From: Aerococcus sp. Group 1
GTDB taxonomy: Bacteria; Bacillota; Bacilli; Lactobacillales; Aerococcaceae
DNA length: 64,000 nt
Assembly: GCF_000193205.1 (NCBI RefSeq)
Contig: NC_015278.1
Coordinates: 248,001 to 312,000, forward strand
Direction of reading: 5' to 3'
The notes beneath the pieces are model-generated. The model made no database searches. It saw only the letters and a program-made list of their open reading frames with translations, and was not told the origin of the DNA. Both the position numbers and the translations under genes were made by a program. Below are positions 53,207-61,925 of this stretch, one piece after another (within the stretch, counting starts at the first letter, position 1; each line of letters starts with the position of its first letter).

Positions 53207-53387
53207 TGAGTGAACTCTTTTATCCCGCTGCCCACTTTCCCTTAACCTCCCATAACAATATAGTTATCTCAAGGCTCTAAACTTACTATTTTACATGTTG
53301 TGAATATAAGCACATAATAGAATTGTTAGAACTATTTCTTTTACAGTATAAAATTGTTGACTAAAAATCTTAAAAAGGAGAGATTGC

Positions 53388-54320
53388 ATGAACCGAGTTT
53401 GTGAACTATTAAATATTGAATACCCAATTTTCCAAGGTTCCATGGCAGGTGTAGCGGAAGCTCCCCTAGCTGGCGCTGTTTCTGAAGCGGGTGGTTTAGG
53501 AGTTATCGCCACTGCTGGCCGCAAGGGTGACTGGTTACGTGAACAAATCAAAGCTGTTCGCGAAATCACTGACAAGACTTTTGCTGTTAACTTAATGTTA
53601 ATGTCTCATAATACTGAAGAAATCATGGAAGTCATCATTGACGAAGGGATTAAGGTAGTTACCACTGGTGCGGGTAATGCCGCACCTTTGATTGCGCCTT
53701 TACATGAAGCGGGGATTAAAGTGGTTCCGGTTGTGGCTAACGCCCGTCAAGCCAAGAAAATGGAAGAAGCTGGCGCTGATGCCGTGGTCTGTGAAGGGAC
53801 CGAAGCAGGAGGCCACGTTGGTGAAGTAACCACCATGCCTTTAGCCCGTGCCGTGATTGCTGCTGTGGATATTCCTGTGATTATTGCTGGTGGGATTTCT
53901 GACGGCCATGGTTTAGCAGCTGCCTTTGCTCTCGGTGGTGAAGGGGTTCAACTAGGGACTGTCTTCTGTGCCAGTGAAGAAGCGCCAATTGCTCAAGGGT
54001 ACAAGGAAGCCATTGTTAACTGTGGTTTAACCGATACCGTGGTTGTGGGCCGTTCTATTGGGGCACCCGTTCGTTTAATCCAAAACGACATGGTCGCTAA
54101 ACTCCAAGAAGAAATCGACAACGGCTCTACCCGTGACGAATTCGAAAAATCCAACCTCCAAATGTTACTGACCGCCATCACTAAGGGGGACACCGAAAAC
54201 GGTATCGTTACCATCGGTCAAGTAGCCGGTAACATCACCGAAATTCGCCCAGTCAAAGAAATTATTGACTCCATCGTTGAAGAAGCCCGTCAAGCTCTGA
54301 AAAATATGCCGAGTATCTAA
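53388..54320 (+). CDS. FMN-dependent enoyl reductase / nitronate monooxygenase family (FabK-like)
   Basis: This is a TIM-barrel flavoprotein of 310 residues. The flavin and phosphate-binding motifs IIAGGISDGHGLAAAFALG and GVQLGTVFCASEE are clear, with EGTEAGGHVGE in the catalytic loop. The family covers FabK enoyl-ACP reductase and nitronate monooxygenase. It is not beside other fab genes, so the fatty-acid role is not supported by context. aaaggagag precedes the ATG. It stands next to a CoA-transferase, which may point to an acyl-CoA or 2-enoate substrate. Confidence 0.85.
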   Translation: MNRVCELLNIEYPIFQGSMAGVAEAPLAGAVSEAGGLGVIATAGRKGDWLREQIKAVREITDKTFAVNLMLMSHNTEEIMEVIIDEGIKVVTTGAGNAAPLIAPLHEAGIKVVPVVANARQAKKMEEAGADAVVCEGTEAGGHVGEVTTMPLARAVIAAVDIPVIIAGGISDGHGLAAAFALGGEGVQLGTVFCASEEAPIAQGYKEAIVNCGLTDTVVVGRSIGAPVRLIQNDMVAKLQEEIDNGSTRDEFEKSNLQMLLTAITKGDTENGIVTIGQVAGNITEIRPVKEIIDSIVEEARQALKNMPSI

Positions 54321-54436
54321 AGGATGTGAGGAAGGAATAGGGAGGGAGATTCCTTGGAAGAAAAGATGAAAAGACCAGTTTACTGGGCGTTCAACTTTTC
54401 TGAAAGGACATTCCCTCACCCTTCCGAACTCAACTA
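54321..54436 (+). repeat. 116-bp intergenic repeat, palindromic, directly after the FabK-like gene
   Basis: It begins AGGATGTGAGGA right after the stop codon and ends GAACTCAACTA. It has the same ends and the same length as the repeat at 50758-50873, with a less conserved middle. The two halves pair imperfectly, for example GTGAGG near the left with CCCTCAC near the right. Confidence 0.65.
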
Positions 54437-54454
54437 AAGAGTGTGACAAGCGCA

Positions 54455-54486
54455 AAAAGGACTAGGAAATTTCTCCTAGTCCTTTT
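54455..54486 (+). terminator. bidirectional terminator after the FabK-like gene
   Basis: AAAAGGACTAGGA (54455-54467) pairs perfectly with TCCTAGTCCTTTT (54474-54486). It also lies just past the 3' end of the minus-strand MazE-like gene. Confidence 0.9.
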
Positions 54487-54502
54487 CTTGTAGCAAAAAG
54501 TT

Positions 54503-54721
54503 TTATTCGATATCTTCTTCCAGTAAAAGATCAGTTTGTTTACAATCGTCAGCAAATTTTAAAATATCTGGATTTTCAAAAATATTCTCTTTAACTGGAG
54601 TATACACAATGGCACCATTATCAAGACATTCCACAGAAAATTTCTTCCCTTCGGCAATATTAAAGTAAGAGGGCACCGTCACTACCATTGAGCTCCCAAC
54701 CTGTCTAACTTTTACTTCCAT
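54503..54721 (-). CDS. AbrB/MazE-family antitoxin-like protein
   Basis: This is a small protein of 72 residues. The N-terminal MEVKVRQVGSSMVVTVP is the swapped-hairpin DNA-binding domain of MazE/AbrB proteins; the tail is acidic (LLLEEDIE), as in antitoxins that wrap a toxin. I chose the ATG at 54721 after gaggtgag. No toxin gene is found: downstream is a terminator and upstream is fbp. It may be an orphan antitoxin or a simple transcriptional regulator. Confidence 0.75.
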   Translation of the reverse strand: MEVKVRQVGSSMVVTVPSYFNIAEGKKFSVECLDNGAIVYTPVKENIFENPDILKFADDCKQTDLLLEEDIE

Positions 54722-54850
54722 AATACTCACCTCATATACATTATATATATAACGAATTACAAGAGAATCACTATTTAAGGATGGCTGCTAACTCATTAAG
54801 AAGTTATAAAACCTGACGGTGGGTTTTTATACCAAATTTAAGGATAATAT

Positions 54851-56821
54851 CTATTCTATTTCCTCCCCAATCAGCCCAGCTTGATAAGCTTCAATCAAGG
54901 CTTTGAGAGCTTGGACCTGGCAAGTGAGTTGCTTACCGATGTCAGTTTCTCTAACTGAAATCCGTTCTAACTCCTTGTCCACGACGCGGCGGGTGGATTC
55001 AATATCGGTTTCGTATTTAATGGCATCCTCCTTGCCGTGGAAGGGGTGGTGGGCCACCAGCTGCATACCATAGGAATTATAGAGTAGGGTAAAGCCGCCC
55101 AGTCCGGTGGTCTTTTGGTAGGCCTTAGCAAAGCCACCGTCAATAACGATCATCTTGCCATCCGCCTTAATGGCGTCCTCTCCATCTTTAGCCTTGATAG
55201 GGGTGTGGCCGTTAATGATGTGGCCCTTGTCGGGATCGATGCCGAACTCTTCTAAGACCCGGCGGACAAAGTCAATATCTTCTCGCCAGGAGTAATAAAC
55301 ATTGCGGTGTTCCTGGTGGGTCTCCTTATCGGCGATAAAGTAGCGTTCAAAGGTAGCCATTTGTTTCTTTCCGAAGAGGGCTGACCCTTCCCCTTGCCAG
55401 AGATACCAGGCAAAGTCCAGGTCGGGGTTTTTACTTTCATCACTTTGGCGTTGGGCATACATGCGCCGGACTACCTGGTCAAACTTGTCGAGGAGGACTT
55501 GGCCAGCCAAGGTTTCCCCGTCGATAGTAGCTGCCATGAAAGTGCCGTCCTCATTCATGGGGATACAGCCGTGGAACATGAGATTATTGTTATAAATCTT
55601 ATACATGGATCCTTTGTTAATCAGGAAGGCCACGTGCTTTTGTAGGCGTTCACTGTCTAAAAAGGCGGCTTGCAGGGCTTCCATGACTGCGCCCTCTTCT
55701 TCAGTCAGGGCATAGGGATCTTTGGGATCCACAGTGGGGAAAGAGGTATTGACTAAAGGATAGGTCTTGCCCTGCCAGTTAATGGTTCCGGCATGGTAGT
55801 CGATCTTATCTAAAAGCAGGCGGTTGTCACAGCCAAATTCAGGATGGCGGCGGATGACTTGGGCCTCTAACTTAAACTGGATAATGGCCATAGCCAGCTG
55901 CATGCGGGCTAATTGCTCGACTTCGTCATGGTGGTAGTCATGGTCCTCAGCTAATTTAGGCATAAAACCGGTCAAATCAGCATCCTTGTAGACGGTGTCA
56001 GCCAGGTTGACAAGAGGACGGAGCGGGATTCCGTAGGCGTGTTCAATCACAGAGAGATTGTCATAGCGGGCCTGGATCCGGACTACATTGGCAATTAATG
56101 CTTTGGACCCCGAAGCGGCGCCCATCCAAATCATGTCATGGTTGCCCCATTCAATATCCAGCGAATTCTTCTCCATTAAGAGGTCTAAGATCTGGTCGGG
56201 AGCGGGTCCGCGGTCATAGATGTCGCCTAAGATGTGGAGGTGGTCGACCACCAGTTCCCGGATCAATTCCGCCAGGCAGGTAATCAGCCGGGGCGCTTCA
56301 TCTAGATCAATGACCGATTGAATGATGCGCTTATAATAGTGTTCCTTGTTGGAGAGGATGGAGTCCTTGAAGATCAACTCATCCATGATATAGGCCATAT
56401 CGGGATTCATGGCCTTGTGGACCTTGGAGCGGGTGTACTTGGAGACCACAAATTGGGTCAATTCCACCAGCCGGCTGGTGGTCAGGGTATAGAACTCATC
56501 AATTTCCGCCTGCGAGTCCATTTCCTTAGTCAGGGCGCGGAGTTTTTCTTCGGGGTAGTAGATAATGGTCGCCAGTTCGGCCCGGCGCTTAGTGGACAGG
56601 CGGTCGCCGAAGATTTCGTTGATTTTTTCCTTGATATTCCCCGACCCGTTGCGGAGGACATGGTTAACGGCGTCGAATTCCCCGTGCAGGTCGGTCATAA
56701 AGTGCTCGGTGCCCTTGGGGAGGGACATAATCGCTTCTAGGTTAATCATTTCCGTGGATGCGGCGGCCTTGTTGGGAAATTTTTCGGCCAGTAATTGTAA
56801 GAATGCAGGACTAAATGCCAT
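54851..56821 (-). CDS. fbp: fructose-1,6-bisphosphatase, class III
   Basis: The protein has 656 residues, typical of the long Firmicute class III FBPase. Calcineurin-type metal motifs are visible: ILGDIYDRGP, IEWGNHDMIWMG and ININGHTPIK-like GHIINGHTPIKAKDG. It makes fructose-6-phosphate in gluconeogenesis. Strong ggaaag lies before the ATG. Two cre-like sites upstream (56897-57004) suggest catabolite control, which suits a gluconeogenic enzyme. It stands alone on the minus strand, divergent from the nucleoside transporter. Confidence 0.94.
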   Translation of the reverse strand: MAFSPAFLQLLAEKFPNKAAASTEMINLEAIMSLPKGTEHFMTDLHGEFDAVNHVLRNGSGNIKEKINEIFGDRLSTKRRAELATIIYYPEEKLRALTKEMDSQAEIDEFYTLTTSRLVELTQFVVSKYTRSKVHKAMNPDMAYIMDELIFKDSILSNKEHYYKRIIQSVIDLDEAPRLITCLAELIRELVVDHLHILGDIYDRGPAPDQILDLLMEKNSLDIEWGNHDMIWMGAASGSKALIANVVRIQARYDNLSVIEHAYGIPLRPLVNLADTVYKDADLTGFMPKLAEDHDYHHDEVEQLARMQLAMAIIQFKLEAQVIRRHPEFGCDNRLLLDKIDYHAGTINWQGKTYPLVNTSFPTVDPKDPYALTEEEGAVMEALQAAFLDSERLQKHVAFLINKGSMYKIYNNNLMFHGCIPMNEDGTFMAATIDGETLAGQVLLDKFDQVVRRMYAQRQSDESKNPDLDFAWYLWQGEGSALFGKKQMATFERYFIADKETHQEHRNVYYSWREDIDFVRRVLEEFGIDPDKGHIINGHTPIKAKDGEDAIKADGKMIVIDGGFAKAYQKTTGLGGFTLLYNSYGMQLVAHHPFHGKEDAIKYETDIESTRRVVDKELERISVRETDIGKQLTCQVQALKALIEAYQAGLIGEEIE

Positions 56822-56896
56822 GGGACTTTCCTTTCTCTCTGAGCGCCCAGGGAGCTTGATGAACTCGCTGGCGCTGTTAATCTCTTTCTATTCTAG

Positions 56897-57004
56897 CTGA
56901 AAGCGTTATCGATTTGCCTTTACAGGGAATGATTTAAAAATTATTTAGAGATTATAGCATTATTTCGAAAATTTGGGTAAAATATGGGTGAAAGCGTTTT
57001 TAAA
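56897..57004. promoter_or_regulatory. two cre-like sites between fbp and the nucleoside transporter
   Basis: CTGAAAGCGTTATCGA (56897-56912) and GTGAAAGCGTTTTTAA (56989-57004) each resemble the cre pattern with two or three mismatches. They lie in the divergent region, one near each gene, so both directions could be under CcpA. Confidence 0.5.
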
Positions 57005-57090
57005 TGAACAATGAAGCCAAAAGGGGGCGGTCGGCTTTCTTTTCTAGGTAAATGGATAAGCTGTTAAGCTTTGGAAAGGTAAGTGATTCA

Positions 57091-58323
57091 ATGAGTATTG
57101 TACAAGGCCTGCTGGGTCTACTGGTCATTTTTGGCTTATGTTATTTTCTGTCCTTTGACCGGAAAAATATTAAGTATAAGAATGTGGCCATTATGTTAGT
57201 TGCTGAAGTGGTCTTGGCCTTAGTCCTTTTTCGGACTAGCTTAGGTTTGACCATCTTAAATGGGATTGCTAGTGGGATGGACTGGCTGATGGCCCAAGGA
57301 ATTGAAGGGGTCAACTTCGTCTTTGGCGGGATTCAACTGACCGCTGACGGCTTTGTCTTCTTCCTCCACGTCCTCGCGCCCCTGGTCTTTATTACCGCCT
57401 TGATCGGGGTTTTAAACTGGCTGGGCGTCCTGCCCTTTGTGGTCAAGTGGGTTGGTTTTGGGATCAACAAACTGACCGGGGCTGGGGAATTGGAGTCCTA
57501 CTTCCCGATTGCCTCCACCGTCTTTGGGACCCCGACCAACTATCTGTCGGTTGTCGACCAAGTCAGACGGGCTAGTGAGAAGCAATTATTTACCCTGGCA
57601 GTCATTCCCATGTCCGTGGTCACGGTCTCCATGTTGGCGGCCTATATGAAATTAGTCAAGCCCCAATACGTGGTGGTCGGTGTCCTCATGCAACTCCTGT
57701 CGGCCTTAGCGGTTTCTGTGATCGTTAACCCTTATAATGACAAGGAAGAGATTGCCAAAGGAACCCAGGCCTACCAAGAACGGGAAGGCATTGAAGGCGA
57801 CCAAGCTGAAGAAGCTCAAGGAGAAAAGGAAAAAGAACCCTTCTTCTCCATGCTGAGTGACTACATGGTAACCGGATGGAATACGGCCGTGATCGTGGCT
57901 GTTATGCTGATTGGTTTCGTGGCTTTGATTTCCATGTTGAACAGTCTCTTTGAAGGGCTGATCAACATTTCCTTTACCGAATTAGTTGGCTATGTCTTCT
58001 CGCCATTCGCTTTCTTGATGGGCGTTCCTAAAGAAGACATGGTCCAAGCCGGTTCAGTCATGGCCCAAAAAGTCCTGGCTAACGAAGTCGTGGCCATGAC
58101 TTCTCTCTCGGCCCTAGAAGGTTTAAGTGAAAAGACCGCCGCCATTATGGGGACCTACTGCATGAGCTTCGCCAACTTCGGAACCCTAGGCATGGTCATC
58201 GGCGGTGTCAAAGCCATCGACGCCCACCAAGGAAACGTGGTAGCCAAATATTCGCTAAAAATCGTCCTCGTCTCCACCCTAGCTTCCATGGTTACCGCAA
58301 CGATAGTAGGGTTCTTGTTTTAA
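57091..58323 (+). CDS. nupC: concentrative nucleoside transporter (NupC/CNT family)
   Basis: This is a membrane protein of 410 residues with about ten hydrophobic segments. Family motifs include FFLHVLAPLVFITALIGV, FGTPTNYLSVVDQV and CMSFANFGTLGMVIGG near the C terminus. A charged loop rich in glutamate and lysine lies at about residues 225-260. It imports nucleosides with protons or sodium. I chose the ATG at 57091, which gives the usual NupC start MSIVQGLLGLLVIFG; an ATG at 57052 is also in frame. A nucleoside hydrolase gene follows in the same direction. Confidence 0.9.
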   Translation: MSIVQGLLGLLVIFGLCYFLSFDRKNIKYKNVAIMLVAEVVLALVLFRTSLGLTILNGIASGMDWLMAQGIEGVNFVFGGIQLTADGFVFFLHVLAPLVFITALIGVLNWLGVLPFVVKWVGFGINKLTGAGELESYFPIASTVFGTPTNYLSVVDQVRRASEKQLFTLAVIPMSVVTVSMLAAYMKLVKPQYVVVGVLMQLLSALAVSVIVNPYNDKEEIAKGTQAYQEREGIEGDQAEEAQGEKEKEPFFSMLSDYMVTGWNTAVIVAVMLIGFVALISMLNSLFEGLINISFTELVGYVFSPFAFLMGVPKEDMVQAGSVMAQKVLANEVVAMTSLSALEGLSEKTAAIMGTYCMSFANFGTLGMVIGGVKAIDAHQGNVVAKYSLKIVLVSTLASMVTATIVGFLF

Positions 58324-58449
58324 GAAAAGAGTGCGACAAGCGCATCAAAGAGCAAGACTATTGGAAGAATAAGGCGTAAAAATTCTCAAGGAGAATTTGT
58401 CGTCATTTTTTTGAAATGGAGCTCATCTCGCGCTTGGAACAGGTTTAGA
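58324..58449 (+). repeat. intergenic repeat-like palindromic region after nupC
   Basis: AAAGAGTGCGACAAGCGC (58326-58343) closely repeats AAAGAGTGTGACAAGCGC at 54436-54453. Later parts (ATTGGAAGAA and a stretch ending TCTCAA, 58362-58390) match the region at 59494-59540. CAAGCGC near the left end is mirrored by GCGCTTG near the right. It is probably a member of the intergenic repeat group in this part of the chromosome. Confidence 0.5.
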
Positions 58450-58506
58450 CAATTTAATAAGTTATGAATTGAAAGTTACTTAGTATTTACAAGGAGGAAT
58501 TTTTTC

Positions 58507-59424
58507 ATGGTAAGAAAAGTCATTTTTGATACAGACCCCGGAATTGATGACGCGATTGCGACCGCTATTCTCTTGAATTCGGACCAGGTCCAAGTGGAAT
58601 TGATCACTGCTGTGGGTGGAAACGTGGCCTTAGAAAAGACCTCCACCAACGCCTTAAAATTAGTTAACTTCTTTGAAAAAGATATCCCCGTGGCTGCTGG
58701 GAACCACGGACCGCTCTTGACCGAATTTACCGATGCTTCTGAAGTCCACGGCGAATCCGGTATGGATGGTTACGACTTCCCTGAACCGGACAAGAGCCAA
58801 CTCTTAGACGATCACGCCGTATTAGCCATGCGTAAGGTCTTAATGGAAAGCGATGAAAAAGTCACCATCGTTGCAGTAGGCCCACAAACCAACGTGGCCT
58901 TGCTCTTGACCATGTATCCTGAAGTTAAGGACAAGATTGAAGAAATTATCATCATGGGTGGGTCCTTCACCCGGGGCAACAAGCATGTCATGGATGAATT
59001 CAACATCGGAACTGACACCGAAGCTGCCCAAATGGTCCTCCAATCCTCAGTCAAGACCGTGATGGTGGGCTTAGATATTGGTTACATTGCCACCATTGGT
59101 CTAGAAGAAGCTGCAGAACTGGCGGAGAAAACTGAAACTGGGAAGATGATCCATTCCATGCTCCAACACTACCGGTCAGCTCAAACCAACCAAGAATGGG
59201 AAATGTATGACCCAACCGCCATCGCCTACCTCTTAGAACCAGAGATGTTTGAAGAAGTAGAATGTAACGTCGAAGTCGAACTCGGCAGTCCCTTAACCTA
59301 CGGGCAAACTGTCGTCGACCTCGACCACAAAACCGACCGTCCCGTAAACTGCGTCGTCCCAACCACTATCGACCGCAACCGCTTCAAAGAATGGTTCAAG
59401 GAAAGCATCTTGAAATGTAAGTAA
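58507..59424 (+). CDS. inosine-uridine-type nucleoside hydrolase
   Basis: The protein has 305 residues. The calcium-binding aspartate cluster FDTDPGIDDAIAT starts the protein, and VAVGPQTNVALLL, IIIMGGSF and FNIGTDTEAA follow the family. The late catalytic region reads EMYDPTAIAYLL. It splits ribonucleosides into base and ribose in the cytoplasm, supplying carbon from nucleosides imported by the transporter encoded before it. The ribosome site aaggagg is strong. Purine versus pyrimidine preference cannot be read from the sequence. Confidence 0.92.
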   Translation: MVRKVIFDTDPGIDDAIATAILLNSDQVQVELITAVGGNVALEKTSTNALKLVNFFEKDIPVAAGNHGPLLTEFTDASEVHGESGMDGYDFPEPDKSQLLDDHAVLAMRKVLMESDEKVTIVAVGPQTNVALLLTMYPEVKDKIEEIIIMGGSFTRGNKHVMDEFNIGTDTEAAQMVLQSSVKTVMVGLDIGYIATIGLEEAAELAEKTETGKMIHSMLQHYRSAQTNQEWEMYDPTAIAYLLEPEMFEEVECNVEVELGSPLTYGQTVVDLDHKTDRPVNCVVPTTIDRNRFKEWFKESILKCK

Positions 59425-59560
59425 GGATGTGAGAATGCCGACGAAAACTTGAACCGCTACGCATACTATATCTGTCACTTGCTTGCGCGTCGAACAGCTA
59501 TAGCAATTGGAAGAAGTAGGCAGTAAATCCTCAAAATGGGTCTTCTTTGAAAAAACTTTC
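59424..59560 (+). repeat. diverged intergenic repeat after the nucleoside hydrolase
   Basis: It begins AGGATGTGAGAATGCCG at the stop codon, like the repeats at 50758-50873 (minus strand, AGGATGTGAGGACGCCG) and 54321-54436. The word CTTGAA followed by CGC is shared with the first. It lacks the GAACTCAACTA end and instead shares its later part with the region after nupC. Confidence 0.5.
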
Positions 59561-59619
59561 ATACTTACATTCTTTTTAAGGTATAATCTAAGTTAAATTC
59601 TTATGAGGAGGTTTTACCT

Positions 59620-59787
59620 ATGCCAGTTGTAAACATTCAACTTATCGAAGGACGGTCCCAGGAAGTCAAGGCGGCCATTGCTAAGGAAATCACCGAAAGT
59701 ATCTCTAAGCACGCCAAGACTCCTAAAGACCATGTCCACGTGATCTTTAACGACATGAAAAAAGGCGACTACTACAACAATAATTAA
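59620..59787 (+). CDS. 4-oxalocrotonate tautomerase family protein
   Basis: This is a small protein of 55 residues. After the start methionine comes the catalytic Pro1 (PVVNIQLIEGRS), the mark of the tautomerase superfamily; a basic patch and HVHVIFNDM follow. gaggagg lies seven bases before the ATG. Members tautomerise 2-hydroxymuconate-type enols to keto acids, but the role in Firmicutes without aromatic degradation is unclear. It is a single-gene unit ending in a strong terminator. Confidence 0.87.
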   Translation: MPVVNIQLIEGRSQEVKAAIAKEITESISKHAKTPKDHVHVIFNDMKKGDYYNNN

Positions 59788-59802
59788 GCCTAAACTTAAA
59801 AA

Positions 59803-59845
59803 CAAGCCCGGGAGCTTTTGATTGGCTCCTGGGCTTGCTTTCTTT
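59803..59845. terminator. terminator between tautomerase and DUF4097 genes
   Basis: CAAGCCCGGGAGC (59803-59815) pairs with GCTCCTGGGCTTG (59825-59837; one G-U pair), followed by a T-rich tail. It lies between convergent genes. Confidence 0.9.
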
Positions 59846-59855
59846 TCTGGGAGAT

Positions 59856-60689
59856 TTAATTTTCTGGATAGCGGACGCTCACCGTATTGTCTTCACCATT
59901 GAAGTGGATAGGGTCGCGTCCCTCACCAATTTGATGGATAAAGGGTTCGGGTTTGGCAGGCTGACTGGTGCTTTCTTCAGTAGCCAAGTCGTCAAGGTCT
60001 TGACTTGCTGGAATTTCCAGACTGCGCCCATTAATCGTGGCTTGGGAATAACCGTGGTTAAAAGAGAGTTTGGCATTGGCCTCTTCTACGGTCATATCTA
60101 CTGCCACATCCTCGCCACTAAAGGTCATCGGAAAGGTGGATGGGCTCTTGATGGTGACTTGGCCGTCGTAAACTTCCCAATAGAGGTCCTTGAGGGCTTG
60201 GTTGAGACTGAGATCAGCGTAGTTTCCGCTGGCGTTAAGACGACTTTGGGAGAAATCCGGGCCAGCAATTTGGATCCGGATAGGATGGCGACGGAATTGT
60301 CCAGTGCCGAGAATTTTTTCATTGATTTTTAAGAAGGCCCCATCATCTTGGACATCGAAGAACTTGGTATCATTAGGAATTTCGTCATTATCCAAGTCCT
60401 CGCCTTTAACGTCCCAGATCTTGATGGAATAGCTATCGGCAGGGATGACTTCGATTTCACTGTGGTCTCTAATATCGATTTCCATCAGATCAAAGCCCGT
60501 GTCGAAGTTTTCCTCATAGACCAGTTGGCGGTGGTCAGCGTTTTGTTCGACCTGGTAGGCTTGAATTTCACTAACGATATGGTCATAGTCAAAGTAAAAG
60601 AAGGACATGAATCCTAAAACCAGGGCCAGAAAAGCGACCCCACAGAGGGTCCAGATACTACGAACGACAGTATTGCCTTGTTTTTTCAT
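59856..60689 (-). CDS. DUF4097-family membrane-anchored protein
   Basis: The protein has 277 residues with one N-terminal membrane segment (about residues 11-31). An extracellular beta-rich domain follows with the repeated short strands typical of DUF4097 (LiaG-like) adhesin-type folds. It overlaps the DUF1700 gene by one base and is the last gene of a PadR-led operon. Such operons are linked to membrane or cell-envelope stress; the exact role is unknown. Confidence 0.75.
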   Translation of the reverse strand: MKKQGNTVVRSIWTLCGVAFLALVLGFMSFFYFDYDHIVSEIQAYQVEQNADHRQLVYEENFDTGFDLMEIDIRDHSEIEVIPADSYSIKIWDVKGEDLDNDEIPNDTKFFDVQDDGAFLKINEKILGTGQFRRHPIRIQIAGPDFSQSRLNASGNYADLSLNQALKDLYWEVYDGQVTIKSPSTFPMTFSGEDVAVDMTVEEANAKLSFNHGYSQATINGRSLEIPASQDLDDLATEESTSQPAKPEPFIHQIGEGRDPIHFNGEDNTVSVRYPEN

Positions 60690-61300
60690 TAGTAATCACC
60701 TCGTTTGCGCCGCCATTGAATGGCATACCACGTTTTCTTGATCAGATTCCAGCAGCCCTTCACCAGCCTAAAGGCCAGGTAGATCAAAATGATGGTCATA
60801 CAAAAGCAGAAGATGACCGCAAAAACCTTGGTTAAGGGATGGAGCGTATTCAATAAGCCCAGTTGGATGGGTCCACTGATAAAGGCTTGGGGGTTAACTA
60901 GGCTGGCTAGCAGGGTGATAGCGACCACAAAAATGGTAAAAACCAGGGCCAGAAAGCCGGTGAGTAGTCCCAGGACCCCTCCGCCTAGACCTAAGAGTGC
61001 ACCTAAGATCAAGGGCAGGCAGACGATCACCAAGAGGGCGATTAAGAGATTGCGCCGGGTTTTGTGGCTGGTGGGCTCTTTTGGTGGACGTTCATCGATA
61101 AAGACCCGCTCATTGTCTAAGTATTCCTTGGCGATTTGCTTGGGACTGCCCAGTTCCTGGCAGATTTCTTCTTCCGACTTGCCTTGATTCATAGCGATTT
61201 GGAAATGTTCCTGGTAGTCACTCAGGATATCATTAATGACTGAATTGGGCAGTTTATGTAAGTAGAAACGTAGTAAGTCAATAAATTCTTCTTTTTTCAT
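60689..61300 (-). CDS. DUF1700-family membrane protein
   Basis: The protein has 203 residues. The N-terminal soluble part matches DUF1700 proteins: FIDLLRFYLHKLP, then DYQEHFQIAMNQGKSEEEI and ELGSPKQIAKEYL. Three or four hydrophobic segments follow (about residues 85-170). The family nearly always follows a PadR regulator, as here (3 bases away). It probably works with the DUF4097 protein in the membrane; its biochemical function is not known. Confidence 0.85.
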   Translation of the reverse strand: MKKEEFIDLLRFYLHKLPNSVINDILSDYQEHFQIAMNQGKSEEEICQELGSPKQIAKEYLDNERVFIDERPPKEPTSHKTRRNLLIALLVIVCLPLILGALLGLGGGVLGLLTGFLALVFTIFVVAITLLASLVNPQAFISGPIQLGLLNTLHPLTKVFAVIFCFCMTIILIYLAFRLVKGCWNLIKKTWYAIQWRRKRGDY

Positions 61301-61303
61301 GAG

Positions 61304-61615
61304 CTAACCTCCTTCAAGGATGGCATTGACTCTTTGGACGAAAGTTTGCCATTCCGCGATCTGTTCTTGGAGCGTGGCCAAACCCTGGCTGGAAATTTTG
61401 TAGTACTTCCGGGGCGGACCTGATTCGGATTCCTTCAGATAAGTTGTTACCAGGGCTTCTTTGTTGAGGCGGCGTAGGAGTGGGTAGATGGTGCCTTCAG
61501 AAATCGCGATGTGTTCTGAAATTTCTTGGACCAATTCATAGCCATAGCAATCCCGCTCTCGTAACTGCTGGAGCACCAGCATTTCCAAAACGCCTTTTTT
61601 CAATTGACTGTTCAC
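61304..61615 (-). CDS. PadR-family transcriptional regulator
   Basis: This is a winged-helix protein of 103 residues: NSQLKKGVLEMLVLQQL, the recognition segment ISEGTIYPLLRRLNKEALV and the wing GPPRKYYKISSQG. I chose the GTG at 61615 because ggggag lies eight bases before it; the frame upstream is open but shows no ribosome site. It heads an operon with DUF1700 and DUF4097 genes and probably represses it until a membrane-active signal binds. Confidence 0.9.
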   Translation of the reverse strand: MNSQLKKGVLEMLVLQQLRERDCYGYELVQEISEHIAISEGTIYPLLRRLNKEALVTTYLKESESGPPRKYYKISSQGLATLQEQIAEWQTFVQRVNAILEGG

Positions 61616-61925
61616 ATGGACAACTCCCCTCACTATTTTATTTCAATTAGTATCTTGCAATGCCTAGTACCTCTTCAAGTAAAGTATAGCACACTAGCTT
61701 GCATTGCACAATAGTTAGGAAGTAACAAAAGCAACTTCTCGGAACCGCCTAATTACTGAACTTTATTTTAAATCTTGTTAGTATTATTCGCTTTACTCAC
61801 CAAAATTTCACTTTTACTTAAAACTTACGATAAATTTACAGCTTTTTTACAATGCTTTGCTATAGTGAGGGCAAGTTAGACTTACATAAAGTAAAAATGA
61901 TATTTTGAAAGGAGATACAGTCCGT

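Noticed and set aside
56318..56740. 140-codon frame on the plus strand opposite fbp
   Set aside because: It lies fully inside the strongly supported minus-strand fbp gene and lacks a ribosome site; it is a by-product of GC-rich codon use.
59835..60332. 165-codon frame opposite the DUF4097 gene
   Set aside because: It starts inside a terminator tail, overlaps a well-supported operon on the other strand and matches no family.
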